Made by a program: the position numbers and the translations under genes. A stretch of DNA of 5,934 bases, from contig JAJFMK010000125.1 in assembly GCA_021772215.1 (NCBI GenBank), positions 1 through 5,934 on the forward strand, given 5' to 3'. The stretch's first letter is position 1, and each line of letters opens with the position of its first letter. This stretch comes from Chlamydiota bacterium (GTDB lineage: Bacteria > Chlamydiota > Chlamydiia > Chlamydiales > JAJFMK01). This document shows, piece by piece, positions 1 through 5,529 of this stretch. The notes under the pieces are model-generated. The model was given only the letters and a program-made list of their open reading frames with translations, was not told the origin of the DNA and did not search any database.

Positions 1-711
1 AACAAAAAATTGAAGGAAATAATCATCAAACATCTCCGTTACATTAAGAAAAATGATCACCCATATCGCGTGACTATAGGTGATGGTCGCACCAGTTATT
101 CTATACAGTTGATCTCTATGTCAGACTCGTCACTCGCAACATTCGATTATGATCCAGACACTCATAATAAACTTAATGATTCAATGGTCATAATAAATGT
201 TGGCAAGCAATATACAGGGAAACATAGAGAAGTCATAAAATTATTTAAAGAAGCTAAAAAACTTCCCCCGTCACCATCGCATGATAAATTTTGTATTTTT
301 ATGGGTCGGGTGCAGATCCTGACAGAGAATGAACAATGGCTTCCTTTATCGCGTCATGTGGTGGTCATTCCGTGTGATAAAAGAGGCGAGATTACTGAGG
401 ATTGTATTAACGATTTTAGACTGCATTTTGCAGTGACATTGCTTCACACAGCTTGCCAAGATTTTAAGCTGCATGAGAAAACGATGTCGCAGATTTTTTC
501 CAAGATCCTTGATCAAAACACCCCGAAGCAGGAACAATTAAAGCTCATGCATGAGTTCGAGTATCGGCTGCATCATCTCTGCTACCTGAATCGAGGCAGC
601 GCTGCAACCAACGAGATGATGCTCCAAGCGATGCGAGATACTGTCTGTCCTGAATATGTTGTAAAGGGCAATCTCGAGGCGCTAGCCCAGCCTTATCTAT
701 CTAAATATTAG
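1..711 (+). CDS. Hypothetical protein, probably 5'-truncated by the window edge
   Basis: I do not recognise this protein. The frame is open to the left edge. The first possible start is a TTG at 10, with no room to see a ribosome binding site, and the first in-frame ATG is at 118 without a Shine-Dalgarno sequence, so the true start is probably outside the window. From the TTG it encodes 233 residues. There is no signal peptide or membrane segment. The N-terminal half is mixed beta/alpha in character (for example VTIGDGRTSYSIQLI, then MVIINVGKQY). The C-terminal half, from about residue 130, looks helical, and a conspicuous RGSAA motif at 195-199 sits in HLCYLNRGSAATNEMMLQAM. It is rich in Lys, His and Met. 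The gene stands alone on the plus strand and faces the minus-strand operon. A lineage-specific or host-interaction protein is possible, but nothing visible proves it. Confidence 0.7.
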   Translation, partial: NKKLKEIIIKHLRYIKKNDHPYRVTIGDGRTSYSIQLISMSDSSLATFDYDPDTHNKLNDSMVIINVGKQYTGKHREVIKLFKEAKKLPPSPSHDKFCIFMGRVQILTENEQWLPLSRHVVVIPCDKRGEITEDCINDFRLHFAVTLLHTACQDFKLHEKTMSQIFSKILDQNTPKQEQLKLMHEFEYRLHHLCYLNRGSAATNEMMLQAMRDTVCPEYVVKGNLEALAQPYLSKY

Positions 712-725
712 AAAATTAAACGGAT

Positions 726-771
726 AAAAAAAGAGAGGGGCGCAGATCTTGGAAGAAGAAATGCCCCTCTC
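726..771 (-). terminator. Intrinsic terminator oriented for minus-strand transcripts
   Basis: A perfect 9-bp GC-rich stem, GAGAGGGGC (733-741) with GCCCCTCTC (763-771), encloses a 21-nt loop. On the minus strand the stem is followed directly by seven Ts (726-732 read as AAAAAAA on the plus strand). That is the layout of a rho-independent terminator for transcription arriving from the right, namely the four-gene operon that ends at 1094. On the plus strand no T-run follows, so it would end the left-edge gene only weakly. The loop is longer than the usual 3-8 nt. The distance from the operon's last stop, over 300 nt, is also long and is mostly filled by the foldback element. Confidence 0.65.
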
Positions 772-925
772 ACGGTTTGGCACGCTGTCATTATATATCT
801 TAGAATAGTTTAAAGCGATACAGATCTGTTTGGAGTCGTCTCTTGATCGTAGAGGTGATGTGAATCATGGGTGCAACGTAATGAATGTAAGTATGATAGG
901 CTTTACATTAAGAGATTTTCGCTCC
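772..925. other. Intergenic stretch with no recognisable feature
   Basis: This is the part of the gene-free interval 712-1093 that lies between the terminator hairpin and the foldback element. I see no convincing ORF with a ribosome binding site, no tRNA-like cloverleaf and no good promoter. A 10-bp palindrome ACAGATCTGT at 820-829 does not extend and is probably chance. Confidence 0.5.
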
Positions 926-1097
926 TTAAGGAGACACTGAACAACTCTGGTGGGCCGCCTTTTTTGCCCTTTCACTCCAATTTTTCCAATTTTACAAGTC
1001 CCCTACTGTCAACAGTATGCGAACTTGAAAAATTCAAAAACTTGGAGCAAAATCATCGAAAATTCGGCTACACCCGTCTTGTTCAGCATCTCCTTAA
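926..1097. mobile_element. Foldback MITE-like element, 172 bp, with 19-bp terminal inverted repeats
   Basis: The ends are inverted copies: TTAAGGAGACACTGAACAA at 926-944, and the reverse complement of TTAAGGAGATGCTGAACAA at 1079-1097 (17 of 19 identical). The symmetry continues inward. CTCCAATTTTTCC near 975 mirrors the CAAAAACTTGGAG region near 1040, and the centre is TACTGT-CA-ACAGTA at 1004-1017, within one base of the geometric midpoint. The whole unit can therefore fold into one long imperfect hairpin. It has no convincing coding capacity. Both ends begin with TTAA, compatible with a TA duplication (Tc1/mariner-IS630 style) or a TTAA target, but this is not proven. The right end contains the stop codon of the AlkB-like gene (TAA read from 1096-1094). 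A short GC stem at 949-959 followed by six Ts could also weakly terminate plus-strand transcription. Confidence 0.7.
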
Positions 1098-1870
1098 AGC
1101 GCTGGCTCTATTTCAAGGTGCTGCTCTTGGAGCCTGGAAAATCCTAAGACCAAGGAGATTCGATAGATTGTCTGGGCCTGTTCGAAAAGGAGCGGCTTGC
1201 TCTCCTCTACCTTTACAGGAACCACGCAATGTTCATAGAGCCAACGCGATTCCCCGGAGAGTAGAACAAGAGAGTTTTCCTCTAGAGGGAAGCTCTCACC
1301 CTTGGAATCATCATCAGGATGACGGATCTTAAATACTGTGGGAGCGCCTAGGCTATAAATCATCGTCACCTCTCCATTGGATGGGATATCCTTATGAAAG
1401 GAAAACCCTGCCATAGAAGGAGTGTTCCCCTCACGAGCCGCGTAGGTATTGAAGGTGAAATTCCAATCGAGTTTGCGTCCAAGCGTAAGCGTCCCCACTT
1501 GAGAGATTTGTAATACTCGTGGAATGATAGATTGATTTAGAAATGCGGGGAGATTGCTGCTGCCGATAAAATAGCTGAGCTTGTGGCTTTTTTCGTCATA
1601 GGTGTTGAAATGCTGGCAGTTAATCGCGCGGCTGGGGCTGTCTCTTAGGCGGAGCAGCTGGTAAAACTCCCTCTTTTTTGTATTGTGCTCTTGGGATTCG
1701 TGGGTACGTAAGGCCGGGCGATTTTTAACTTCCTCTTCAATAGCCTTGTGTAAGTGAATCGCCTCCCGTTTGATGACATCTAGCTGTTTCTTAGGAAAAA
1801 AATCGTTTAATATGAGGAGCCCCGCTGTTTTTGTAGCTACCTGACTATAACATGCTCTAAAAACACTCAT
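1094..1870 (-). CDS. AlkB-like 2-oxoglutarate/Fe(II)-dependent dioxygenase
   Basis: This 258-residue protein has the order of motifs expected of the AlkB branch of 2OG/Fe(II) oxygenases, which couple oxidation of 2-oxoglutarate to oxidative demethylation or hydroxylation. The metal triad would be H159 and D161 in FSFHKD and H214 in LYEHCV. R237 in YRISLVLGF would bind the 2-oxoglutarate carboxylate. FNTYAAREGNTP (140-151) resembles the N-x-Y segment preceding the HxD in AlkB, and GESRWLYEH the segment before the distal histidine. In E. coli AlkB a second arginine lies six residues after the first; here that position is G243, with R246 three further on. The roughly 120-residue N-terminal part is variable and not assignable. 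It is the last gene of the operon, starting 4 nt after the iminopeptidase stop without a clear Shine-Dalgarno, so translation is probably coupled. Its stop codon lies in the terminal repeat of the foldback element. Substrate (nucleic acid or protein) is unknown. Confidence 0.75.
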   Translation of the reverse strand: MSVFRACYSQVATKTAGLLILNDFFPKKQLDVIKREAIHLHKAIEEEVKNRPALRTHESQEHNTKKREFYQLLRLRDSPSRAINCQHFNTYDEKSHKLSYFIGSSNLPAFLNQSIIPRVLQISQVGTLTLGRKLDWNFTFNTYAAREGNTPSMAGFSFHKDIPSNGEVTMIYSLGAPTVFKIRHPDDDSKGESFPLEENSLVLLSGESRWLYEHCVVPVKVEESKPLLFEQAQTIYRISLVLGFSRLQEQHLEIEPAL

Positions 1871-1874
1871 AAAC

Positions 1875-2789
1875 TTATGGGGTTAGTTTTGTTAGTGCGT
1901 CAGTAACTGTAGATTCCATTCCCGGCTCAGAGGTGGCGTGGCCGCCCTCTTGAACGATGAGGAGCTCGGAGTTTGGGAGTTGATTGTGAAGGAGATAAGC
2001 AGACCTTAAGGGGCAGACCATATCGTAGCGGCCATGGATAAGGGTGGTGGGGATATGAGCTATTTGAGAGCAACGGTTTAGGATCCAATCCTCTTCAGGG
2101 AAAAAGCATTGATTCTGAAAGTAGTGGGTCTCTACTTTAGCTGAGGTTAAGCCTGGATCTTCGGCCAAGATCTCCTCGATCATAGAGGGGTCAAAGTTGA
2201 GCCGGCAGCAGGTGAGCTCAAAGCGGTTCCACTCTTTGGCTGCCTCGATGTCGCCAGAGATGAGCCTTTTGGCGTACCCTTTGAGGGGGTCACCTCTTTC
2301 ATCCTCTGGTAGAAAGGTGAGCCATCTGTCCCACTCTTTGGGGTAGAACTGCTTTGGCCCCTCAAAATGAAACCAGTCGAGTTCCTTCTTGGTTCCTAAA
2401 AAGATGCCTCTTAGAACGAGAGCGGCGATATTTTGGGGATAGGTGATGGCGTAGGCGAGGGCGAGTGTTGTCCCCCAAGAGCTTCCGTAGAGGGTCACCT
2501 GACCCAAACCAAGATGCTCTTTTAGCTTCTCAATATCCTCAACCAGAGCGAAGGTGTTGTTATCTTCTAAAGAACCTAAGGGGCGACTCTGCCCACAGCC
2601 GCGCTGATCAAAGAGGATGATCTGCCAATGGTTCGGGTCAAAGAGCTCTCGGTGGTCCGGCTTAGAATGTCCGCCGGGGCCGCCATGCAGGTAGATGATC
2701 GGCTTTCCTGTAGGGTTGCCGGACCTTTCCCAGTAGATTTCATGCCCCGATCCAACAGGGAGATGCCCTGTTTCGATATTAAGAGCCAT
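1875..2789 (-). CDS. pip: Proline iminopeptidase (prolyl aminopeptidase), S33 family
   Basis: It is a cytoplasmic alpha/beta-hydrolase that releases N-terminal proline from peptides. At 304 residues it is slightly shorter than the usual 310-320. The oxyanion-hole motif HGGPGG is at 35-40, followed by DQRGCGQS at 61-68, both hallmarks of the proline iminopeptidase family. The nucleophile elbow GSSWG at 102-106 gives catalytic S104; most relatives have GGSWG here. The acid is D256 in HGRYDMVCP and the base H284 in EGGHAT. WNRFE near 187-191 occupies the cap-domain region where family members place a glutamate that holds the substrate amino terminus. The start ATG overlaps the end of the adenylate kinase gene by 11 nt with only a weak Shine-Dalgarno, which points to coupled translation. 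No signal peptide is present. Confidence 0.92.
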   Translation of the reverse strand: MALNIETGHLPVGSGHEIYWERSGNPTGKPIIYLHGGPGGHSKPDHRELFDPNHWQIILFDQRGCGQSRPLGSLEDNNTFALVEDIEKLKEHLGLGQVTLYGSSWGTTLALAYAITYPQNIAALVLRGIFLGTKKELDWFHFEGPKQFYPKEWDRWLTFLPEDERGDPLKGYAKRLISGDIEAAKEWNRFELTCCRLNFDPSMIEEILAEDPGLTSAKVETHYFQNQCFFPEEDWILNRCSQIAHIPTTLIHGRYDMVCPLRSAYLLHNQLPNSELLIVQEGGHATSEPGMESTVTDALTKLTP

Positions 2790-3501
2790 TTTGAATCAGC
2801 TCGATCACCTTTTTAGAGATTTCCTCGGGAGGCTGTTCACCAGATTTGACAGTTTGAAGTAACCCCTTCGACTTGTAGTATTGGATTAGGGGAGCAGTCT
2901 GTTCGTTGTAGACCTCAAGGCGCTTTTTGATCGTTTCTAGATTGTCGTCAGCTCGTTTAGTTAGCTCAGTTCCACAGTTATCGCAGATATTCTCCTTAAG
3001 CGGTGGGGAGAAGAAACGATTGTAGATCATGTTGCACTCTGGGCAGGAGAGGCGCCCCTCTAGCCGCTTGATGATGATATCATCGGGCACGTCGATATGG
3101 ATCACCTTGATTGTTGCATCAGTTGTGAGCAGGCGATCAAGCTCTTTGGCTTGATTCACAGTGCGGGGGAAACCGTCAAGGATTACACCCTTCTTTGCGT
3201 CGGGCTTCTCCATCCTTTTTTGAAGGATTCCAATAATCATCTCATCTGAGGCGAATCGTCCCGAGTTGACAATCTCTCGCACCTCATTTGCTTTAGCATC
3301 ATCAGCCGGTGCCTCTTTAAGGTACTGTCTGATCAGATCTCCCGTAGAGATATGTGGAATATTAAACTTTTCTCTGATCACATCAGCCTGCGTCCCTTTT
3401 CCCGATCCAGGGGCGCCAAGAAGTATGATCACACTTTGCTCTGCAAAACCATTTGTTGACATGGCTAATAGGGTACACAAACTCAAAATTAAGCGAAACA
3501 T
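2779..3501 (-). CDS. adk: Adenylate kinase with zinc-type lid and N-terminal signal peptide
   Basis: It catalyses ATP + AMP to 2 ADP. The P-loop GAPGSGKGT is at 29-37, ISTGDLIR at 51-58 begins the AMP-binding region, and GFPRT is at 110-114. The lid has four cysteines (C153, C156, C173, C176) in CPEC and CDNC, the zinc-coordinating type, followed by RADDN at 183-187. It is 240 residues long against about 215-220 usually. The excess is the first 20 residues: MFR, a hydrophobic run LILSLCTLLAM, and a GFA|EQ cleavage-like site, i.e. a Sec signal peptide. The cleaved form would begin right before the first beta strand, where ordinary adenylate kinases start. The 3501 start has a strong AAGGAG at 3507-3512, 5 nt upstream. 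The alternative ATG at residue 14 (3462) has none. Export is inference; a cytosolic product from the internal start cannot be excluded. Confidence 0.93.
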   Translation of the reverse strand: MFRLILSLCTLLAMSTNGFAEQSVIILLGAPGSGKGTQADVIREKFNIPHISTGDLIRQYLKEAPADDAKANEVREIVNSGRFASDEMIIGILQKRMEKPDAKKGVILDGFPRTVNQAKELDRLLTTDATIKVIHIDVPDDIIIKRLEGRLSCPECNMIYNRFFSPPLKENICDNCGTELTKRADDNLETIKKRLEVYNEQTAPLIQYYKSKGLLQTVKSGEQPPEEISKKVIELIQNGS

Positions 3502-3506
3502 CTGGA

Positions 3507-3512
3507 CTCCTT
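3507..3512 (-). promoter_or_regulatory. Shine-Dalgarno site that fixes the adenylate kinase start
   Basis: AAGGAG on the minus strand with a 5-nt spacer to the ATG at 3501. It lies in the 25-nt gap after the SpoIIAA-like gene. Because no comparable site precedes the internal ATG at 3462, it supports the longer protein that carries the signal peptide. Confidence 0.75.
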
Positions 3513-3526
3513 TTTGATTCCAGATT

Positions 3527-3904
3527 CTATACCATCGCCGGTTTTGGATGCACCCACTCCATCGCTTCTATCAGAGCTGTTTGAGGGAAAAAGCGCATTT
3601 TGCTTGTTGTGAGTAGGCTGCCGACGCTTTCAAACCAGCGCACCCAAGCGGGGCCGCCCACAACGCCTACACGCCGAAAGTTTTTTCTATTAGCCAGACC
3701 GAAGCGGCAGTCATCCCATATAGCGCCCCACTCGATTCGCATCGAGGACTCTTCAAAGATGAAGAGCACATCGATCTTGCCAAATTTTTCGATCGCCTCA
3801 CTCATTATAGGAATGAAGCGCTCTTGATAGTCTTGGTGGGTCAAAGACCCCTTCACCTTTACAGCGACAAAGTCGTCCTCACTTTGAGGCATAATCTCTA
3901 ACAT
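3527..3904 (-). CDS. SpoIIAA-like (STAS-related) family protein
   Basis: This 125-residue protein matches the SpoIIAA-like family (DUF3478) in length and pattern. It opens with a short strand pair (FVAVKVKGSLTHQDY, 12-26), then a helix and GKIDVLFIFEE (42-52), the signature region WGAIWDDCRFGL (59-70), FRRVGVVGGPAWVRW (76-90), and a final MRFFPQTALIEAMEWV (103-118). The fold is a small alpha/beta sandwich related to anti-sigma factor antagonists, but family members lack a defined function and usually the phosphorylatable serine context of SpoIIAA. No membrane segment or signal peptide is present. It is the first gene of the operon, with a very strong ribosome site: GGAGG at 3911-3915, 6 nt before the ATG. 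The adenylate kinase gene begins 25 nt after its stop. Confidence 0.85.
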   Translation of the reverse strand: MLEIMPQSEDDFVAVKVKGSLTHQDYQERFIPIMSEAIEKFGKIDVLFIFEESSMRIEWGAIWDDCRFGLANRKNFRRVGVVGGPAWVRWFESVGSLLTTSKMRFFPQTALIEAMEWVHPKPAMV

Positions 3905-4060
3905 AATCCACCTCCACTAGTATTATACTCTTTTTGGGCTTGGGCTGCCCCAGGAGGGAAAAAATTGATCTAGACTTAATACCATCTTTATCAGACGTGT
4001 AAAATATTCATTTACAACAGACGAAAAAATCCCTATTTTGAGGGAAAATGGAGCAACAAA
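3905..4060. other. Divergent intergenic region between the operon and the HdeD-like gene
   Basis: These 156 bp must hold promoters for both directions. Visible elements are a tandem TTGGGC repeat (3934-3945) running into a small hairpin (3939-3953), a TAAAAT box at 4000-4005 that could be a -10 for the plus strand but lacks a clear -35, and a short inverted repeat TCCCT/AGGGA (4030-4034 and 4041-4045) just before the plus-strand ribosome site. None is strong alone, and the hairpins could be chance in low-complexity sequence. Confidence 0.35.
3922..3927 (-). promoter_or_regulatory. Candidate -10 box for the four-gene minus-strand operon
   Basis: A perfect TATAAT on the minus strand, upstream of the SpoIIAA-like gene. 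At 17-19 nt spacing there is no good -35 (GGGCAG-like). The resulting leader would be only about 10-12 nt and begin at the Shine-Dalgarno sequence, which is unusually short. The true promoter may be elsewhere in 3928-4060. Confidence 0.35.
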
Positions 4061-4585
4061 ATGGACAATGGATTTACACGTCATAAAGGAGCCTATTTAG
4101 CAGAAGGGGTTCTCTTTTTAATTTTGGGGATTTTGGCTATTACACTGCCCAATTTCTTCTCTTTCGCTGTAGAGCTTCTGATTGGATGGCTCTTTCTATT
4201 CTCAGGAATATTCCAAGGATTTCGCGCCTTTTCGACGCGTCACATACCTGGCTTTTGGGTCTCTTTGATTAGCGCCATATTCTACATTGTAGCTGGAGCT
4301 TTGCTCCTTCTCTTTCCACTCAAAGGGATACTAACTCTCACATTTATCCTATCTCTCTTCTTCTTCTTAGAGGGGATAGCTCAAATTACCTTTGCCCTAA
4401 CACTTCGCCCTGCGAGAAACTGGGGCTGGCTCGTCCTTAACGGCGCCCTAGCTTTGGCTATCGCCTTTATCATCTGGAGTGGCTGGCCCAAAGATGTCAC
4501 ATGGGTCTTAGGTCTTCTAGTGGGAATTAACCTTCTTTTCTACGGATTATCAAGGATCTTCTTAGCCTCTTCACAAGAGGGTTAA
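4061..4585 (+). CDS. HdeD family (DUF308) integral membrane protein
   Basis: The 174-residue protein has six predicted membrane segments at about 11-29, 33-54, 66-86, 89-113, 122-142 and 146-168. It has the three-fold repeat typical of HdeD/DUF308, in which the first helix of each pair ends in a proline: AITLP (26-30), LLLFP (82-86) and WSGWP (139-143). E. coli HdeD, an inner-membrane protein linked to acid resistance at high cell density, is about 190 residues with the same topology. The molecular activity of the family is unknown, so the acid-stress role is inferred only. The start is supported by GGAG at 4050-4053 with a 7-nt spacer. It is divergent from the SpoIIAA-like operon and appears monocistronic, with a hairpin starting at its stop codon. 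Confidence 0.88.
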   Translation: MDNGFTRHKGAYLAEGVLFLILGILAITLPNFFSFAVELLIGWLFLFSGIFQGFRAFSTRHIPGFWVSLISAIFYIVAGALLLLFPLKGILTLTFILSLFFFLEGIAQITFALTLRPARNWGWLVLNGALALAIAFIIWSGWPKDVTWVLGLLVGINLLFYGLSRIFLASSQEG

Positions 4586-4613
4586 GAAGGCGCTGAACAA
4601 TTCGCCTTATTAA
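4582..4613 (+). terminator. Hairpin at the HdeD-like stop codon, probable terminator
   Basis: TTAAGAAGGCG (4582-4592) pairs with CGCCTTATTAA (4603-4613) with one mismatch in 11, around a 10-nt loop. Downstream sequence is AT-rich but has no clean T-run, so termination strength is uncertain. Positions 4582-4600 match the terminal repeat of the foldback element at 16 of 19 bases, and in both places the TAA is the stop codon of the adjacent gene. Confidence 0.5.
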
Positions 4614-4670
4614 TATTAAATTTTAAATCTGTTGCAATCATTATTTAACGATTTAAATTACTGTTTTGTT

Positions 4671-4679
4671 TGATATAAT
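4671..4679 (+). promoter_or_regulatory. Extended -10 promoter for the gene at 4717
   Basis: TGATATAAT is a perfect TATAAT preceded by TG with one base between, the extended -10 form that needs little or no -35. No consensus -35 is seen at 16-18 nt. The surrounding 4613-4700 is very AT-rich, which would favour open-complex formation. Predicted transcription start is near 4686, giving a leader of about 30 nt. Confidence 0.6.
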
Positions 4680-4711
4680 CCATCTCTATATCAATTAAAA
4701 TAAGGTAAGTA

Positions 4712-4720
4712 ATGATATGA
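4712..4720 (+). other. Two-codon mini-ORF overlapping the start of the 4717 gene
   Basis: ATG ATA TGA starts 6 nt after the AAGG ribosome site (4702-4705), and its TGA stop overlaps the main ATG in an ATGA junction. Spacing favours the mini-ORF, so ribosomes might start, stop and restart here. It may equally be coincidence in a sequence with few bases other than A, T and G. Confidence 0.3.
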
Positions 4721-5475
4721 GTGGCAATCCATTTTTCGGGGCACTTCCTACCAGCAGATATTCATTTCTTGAAGCACTTGATTTCTTAACTGCAGCTGCT
4801 CCAGCTGATTCCGGAGGACCTTCTGTGCAAACAGAAGTGGGCCGCCTAACAGAACAGTTCGAAAAGGTGCAGATTTCACCTAAAAGGGATAGGCATGACC
4901 ATTTAAGGAGAAGGCACGTTATACCGCATGTGAGACCTGGGAGGCTTTCCCACACTTTAAAAGATGTTCTTAGAAATTTAATCGGACCAACGCCGTCAAT
5001 AGATTATGAGGCGCTAAGTTCGTTGAGATCGGATTTTCCAGAGGCGATATATCTCGAAGGTAAAGAGGGACTACCAGATTTAGCCTCTATACTCAATAGT
5101 CAAATACAACAAAGCACAAACCCTCCTATGCAGCTGGTTAACAAGCTGTTGGAAATGCTTTTTCTCAAAAACTATCACATACAAGCAGATGAGCTCTTTA
5201 ACAGTCTTCCAGACCATTTAATCGATAGCAGAACCTGTGAGATTATGATAAATAATTTAGAGATGTCTAAAGTCTGTTCTTTCTATGATCGGTATTCTCG
5301 ACATCTAATTGGCAATTTCAACGTTTGTGAAAAGCTCATTGAAGCATTTTATATAGCCGCAGAAAGCGATGATAGTATGAAGCTAAAAGCAGTTGAGGTC
5401 TATCGTCAGATACCCGCTGACAAGGAATTGAACCCTGAAGTTGCGAGCTATCTAGTGGAGATAAAGGATATATAG
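4717..5475 (+). CDS. Hypothetical protein with basic segment and PPR/TPR-like helical C-terminal half
   Basis: I do not recognise this 252-residue protein. Residues 1-55 are low in order-promoting patterning, with an Ala/Pro/Gly-rich stretch (TAAAPADSGGP, 25-35). Residues 56-76 are strikingly basic, with 12 of 21 being Lys, Arg or His, including RRRH at 64-67. The part from about 137 on is helical and repeat-like. QADELFNSLPDHLIDSRT (156-173) and KAVEVYRQIPADKELNP (224-240) resemble the second-helix-plus-turn of pentatricopeptide or TPR units of about 35 residues. There is no signal peptide or membrane segment. The gene stands alone with its own extended -10 promoter. An AAGG at 4702-4705 lies 11 nt from the ATG, rather far, and is better placed for a two-codon frame just upstream. 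A nucleic-acid-binding or secreted host-directed role is possible but unproven. Confidence 0.75.
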   Translation: MSGNPFFGALPTSRYSFLEALDFLTAAAPADSGGPSVQTEVGRLTEQFEKVQISPKRDRHDHLRRRHVIPHVRPGRLSHTLKDVLRNLIGPTPSIDYEALSSLRSDFPEAIYLEGKEGLPDLASILNSQIQQSTNPPMQLVNKLLEMLFLKNYHIQADELFNSLPDHLIDSRTCEIMINNLEMSKVCSFYDRYSRHLIGNFNVCEKLIEAFYIAAESDDSMKLKAVEVYRQIPADKELNPEVASYLVEIKDI

Positions 5476-5494
5476 AGGCCTTTAGCGTCTTTTT
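5474..5494 (+). terminator. Possible weak intrinsic terminator after the 4717 gene
   Basis: AGAGGC (5474-5479) can pair with GCGTCT (5485-5490) with one G-G mismatch around a 5-nt loop, running into five Ts (5490-5494). It begins within the TAG stop codon. The short mismatched stem makes it marginal, but the position between convergent genes fits. Confidence 0.4.
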
Positions 5495-5529
5495 AGCCTG
5501 ACCAGCTACATCCTAATCCTTTGTAATGA

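Noticed and set aside
820..829. Palindrome ACAGATCTGT
   Set aside because: Ten bases with no extension and no placement relative to a promoter; expected by chance.
950..1147. Short plus-strand frame within the foldback element
   Set aside because: It lies in the arms of the inverted repeat and lacks a start signal. Its product looks like translated repeat DNA.
871..1332. Open frame on the plus strand across the foldback element and into the AlkB-like gene
   Set aside because: It has no ribosome binding site, its residues are unlike any protein, and most of it is antisense to a well-supported gene.
2628..2816. Plus-strand frame opposite the iminopeptidase start
   Set aside because: Antisense to a gene with complete catalytic motifs, and it has no family resemblance or ribosome site.
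4000..4015. GTAAA/TTTAC inverted repeat before the HdeD-like gene
   Set aside because: A five-base AT-rich stem is too weak to call an operator.
4903..4911. TTAAGGAGA identical to the outer part of the foldback element's terminal repeat
   Set aside because: The match stops after nine bases and lies inside coding sequence; likely chance.
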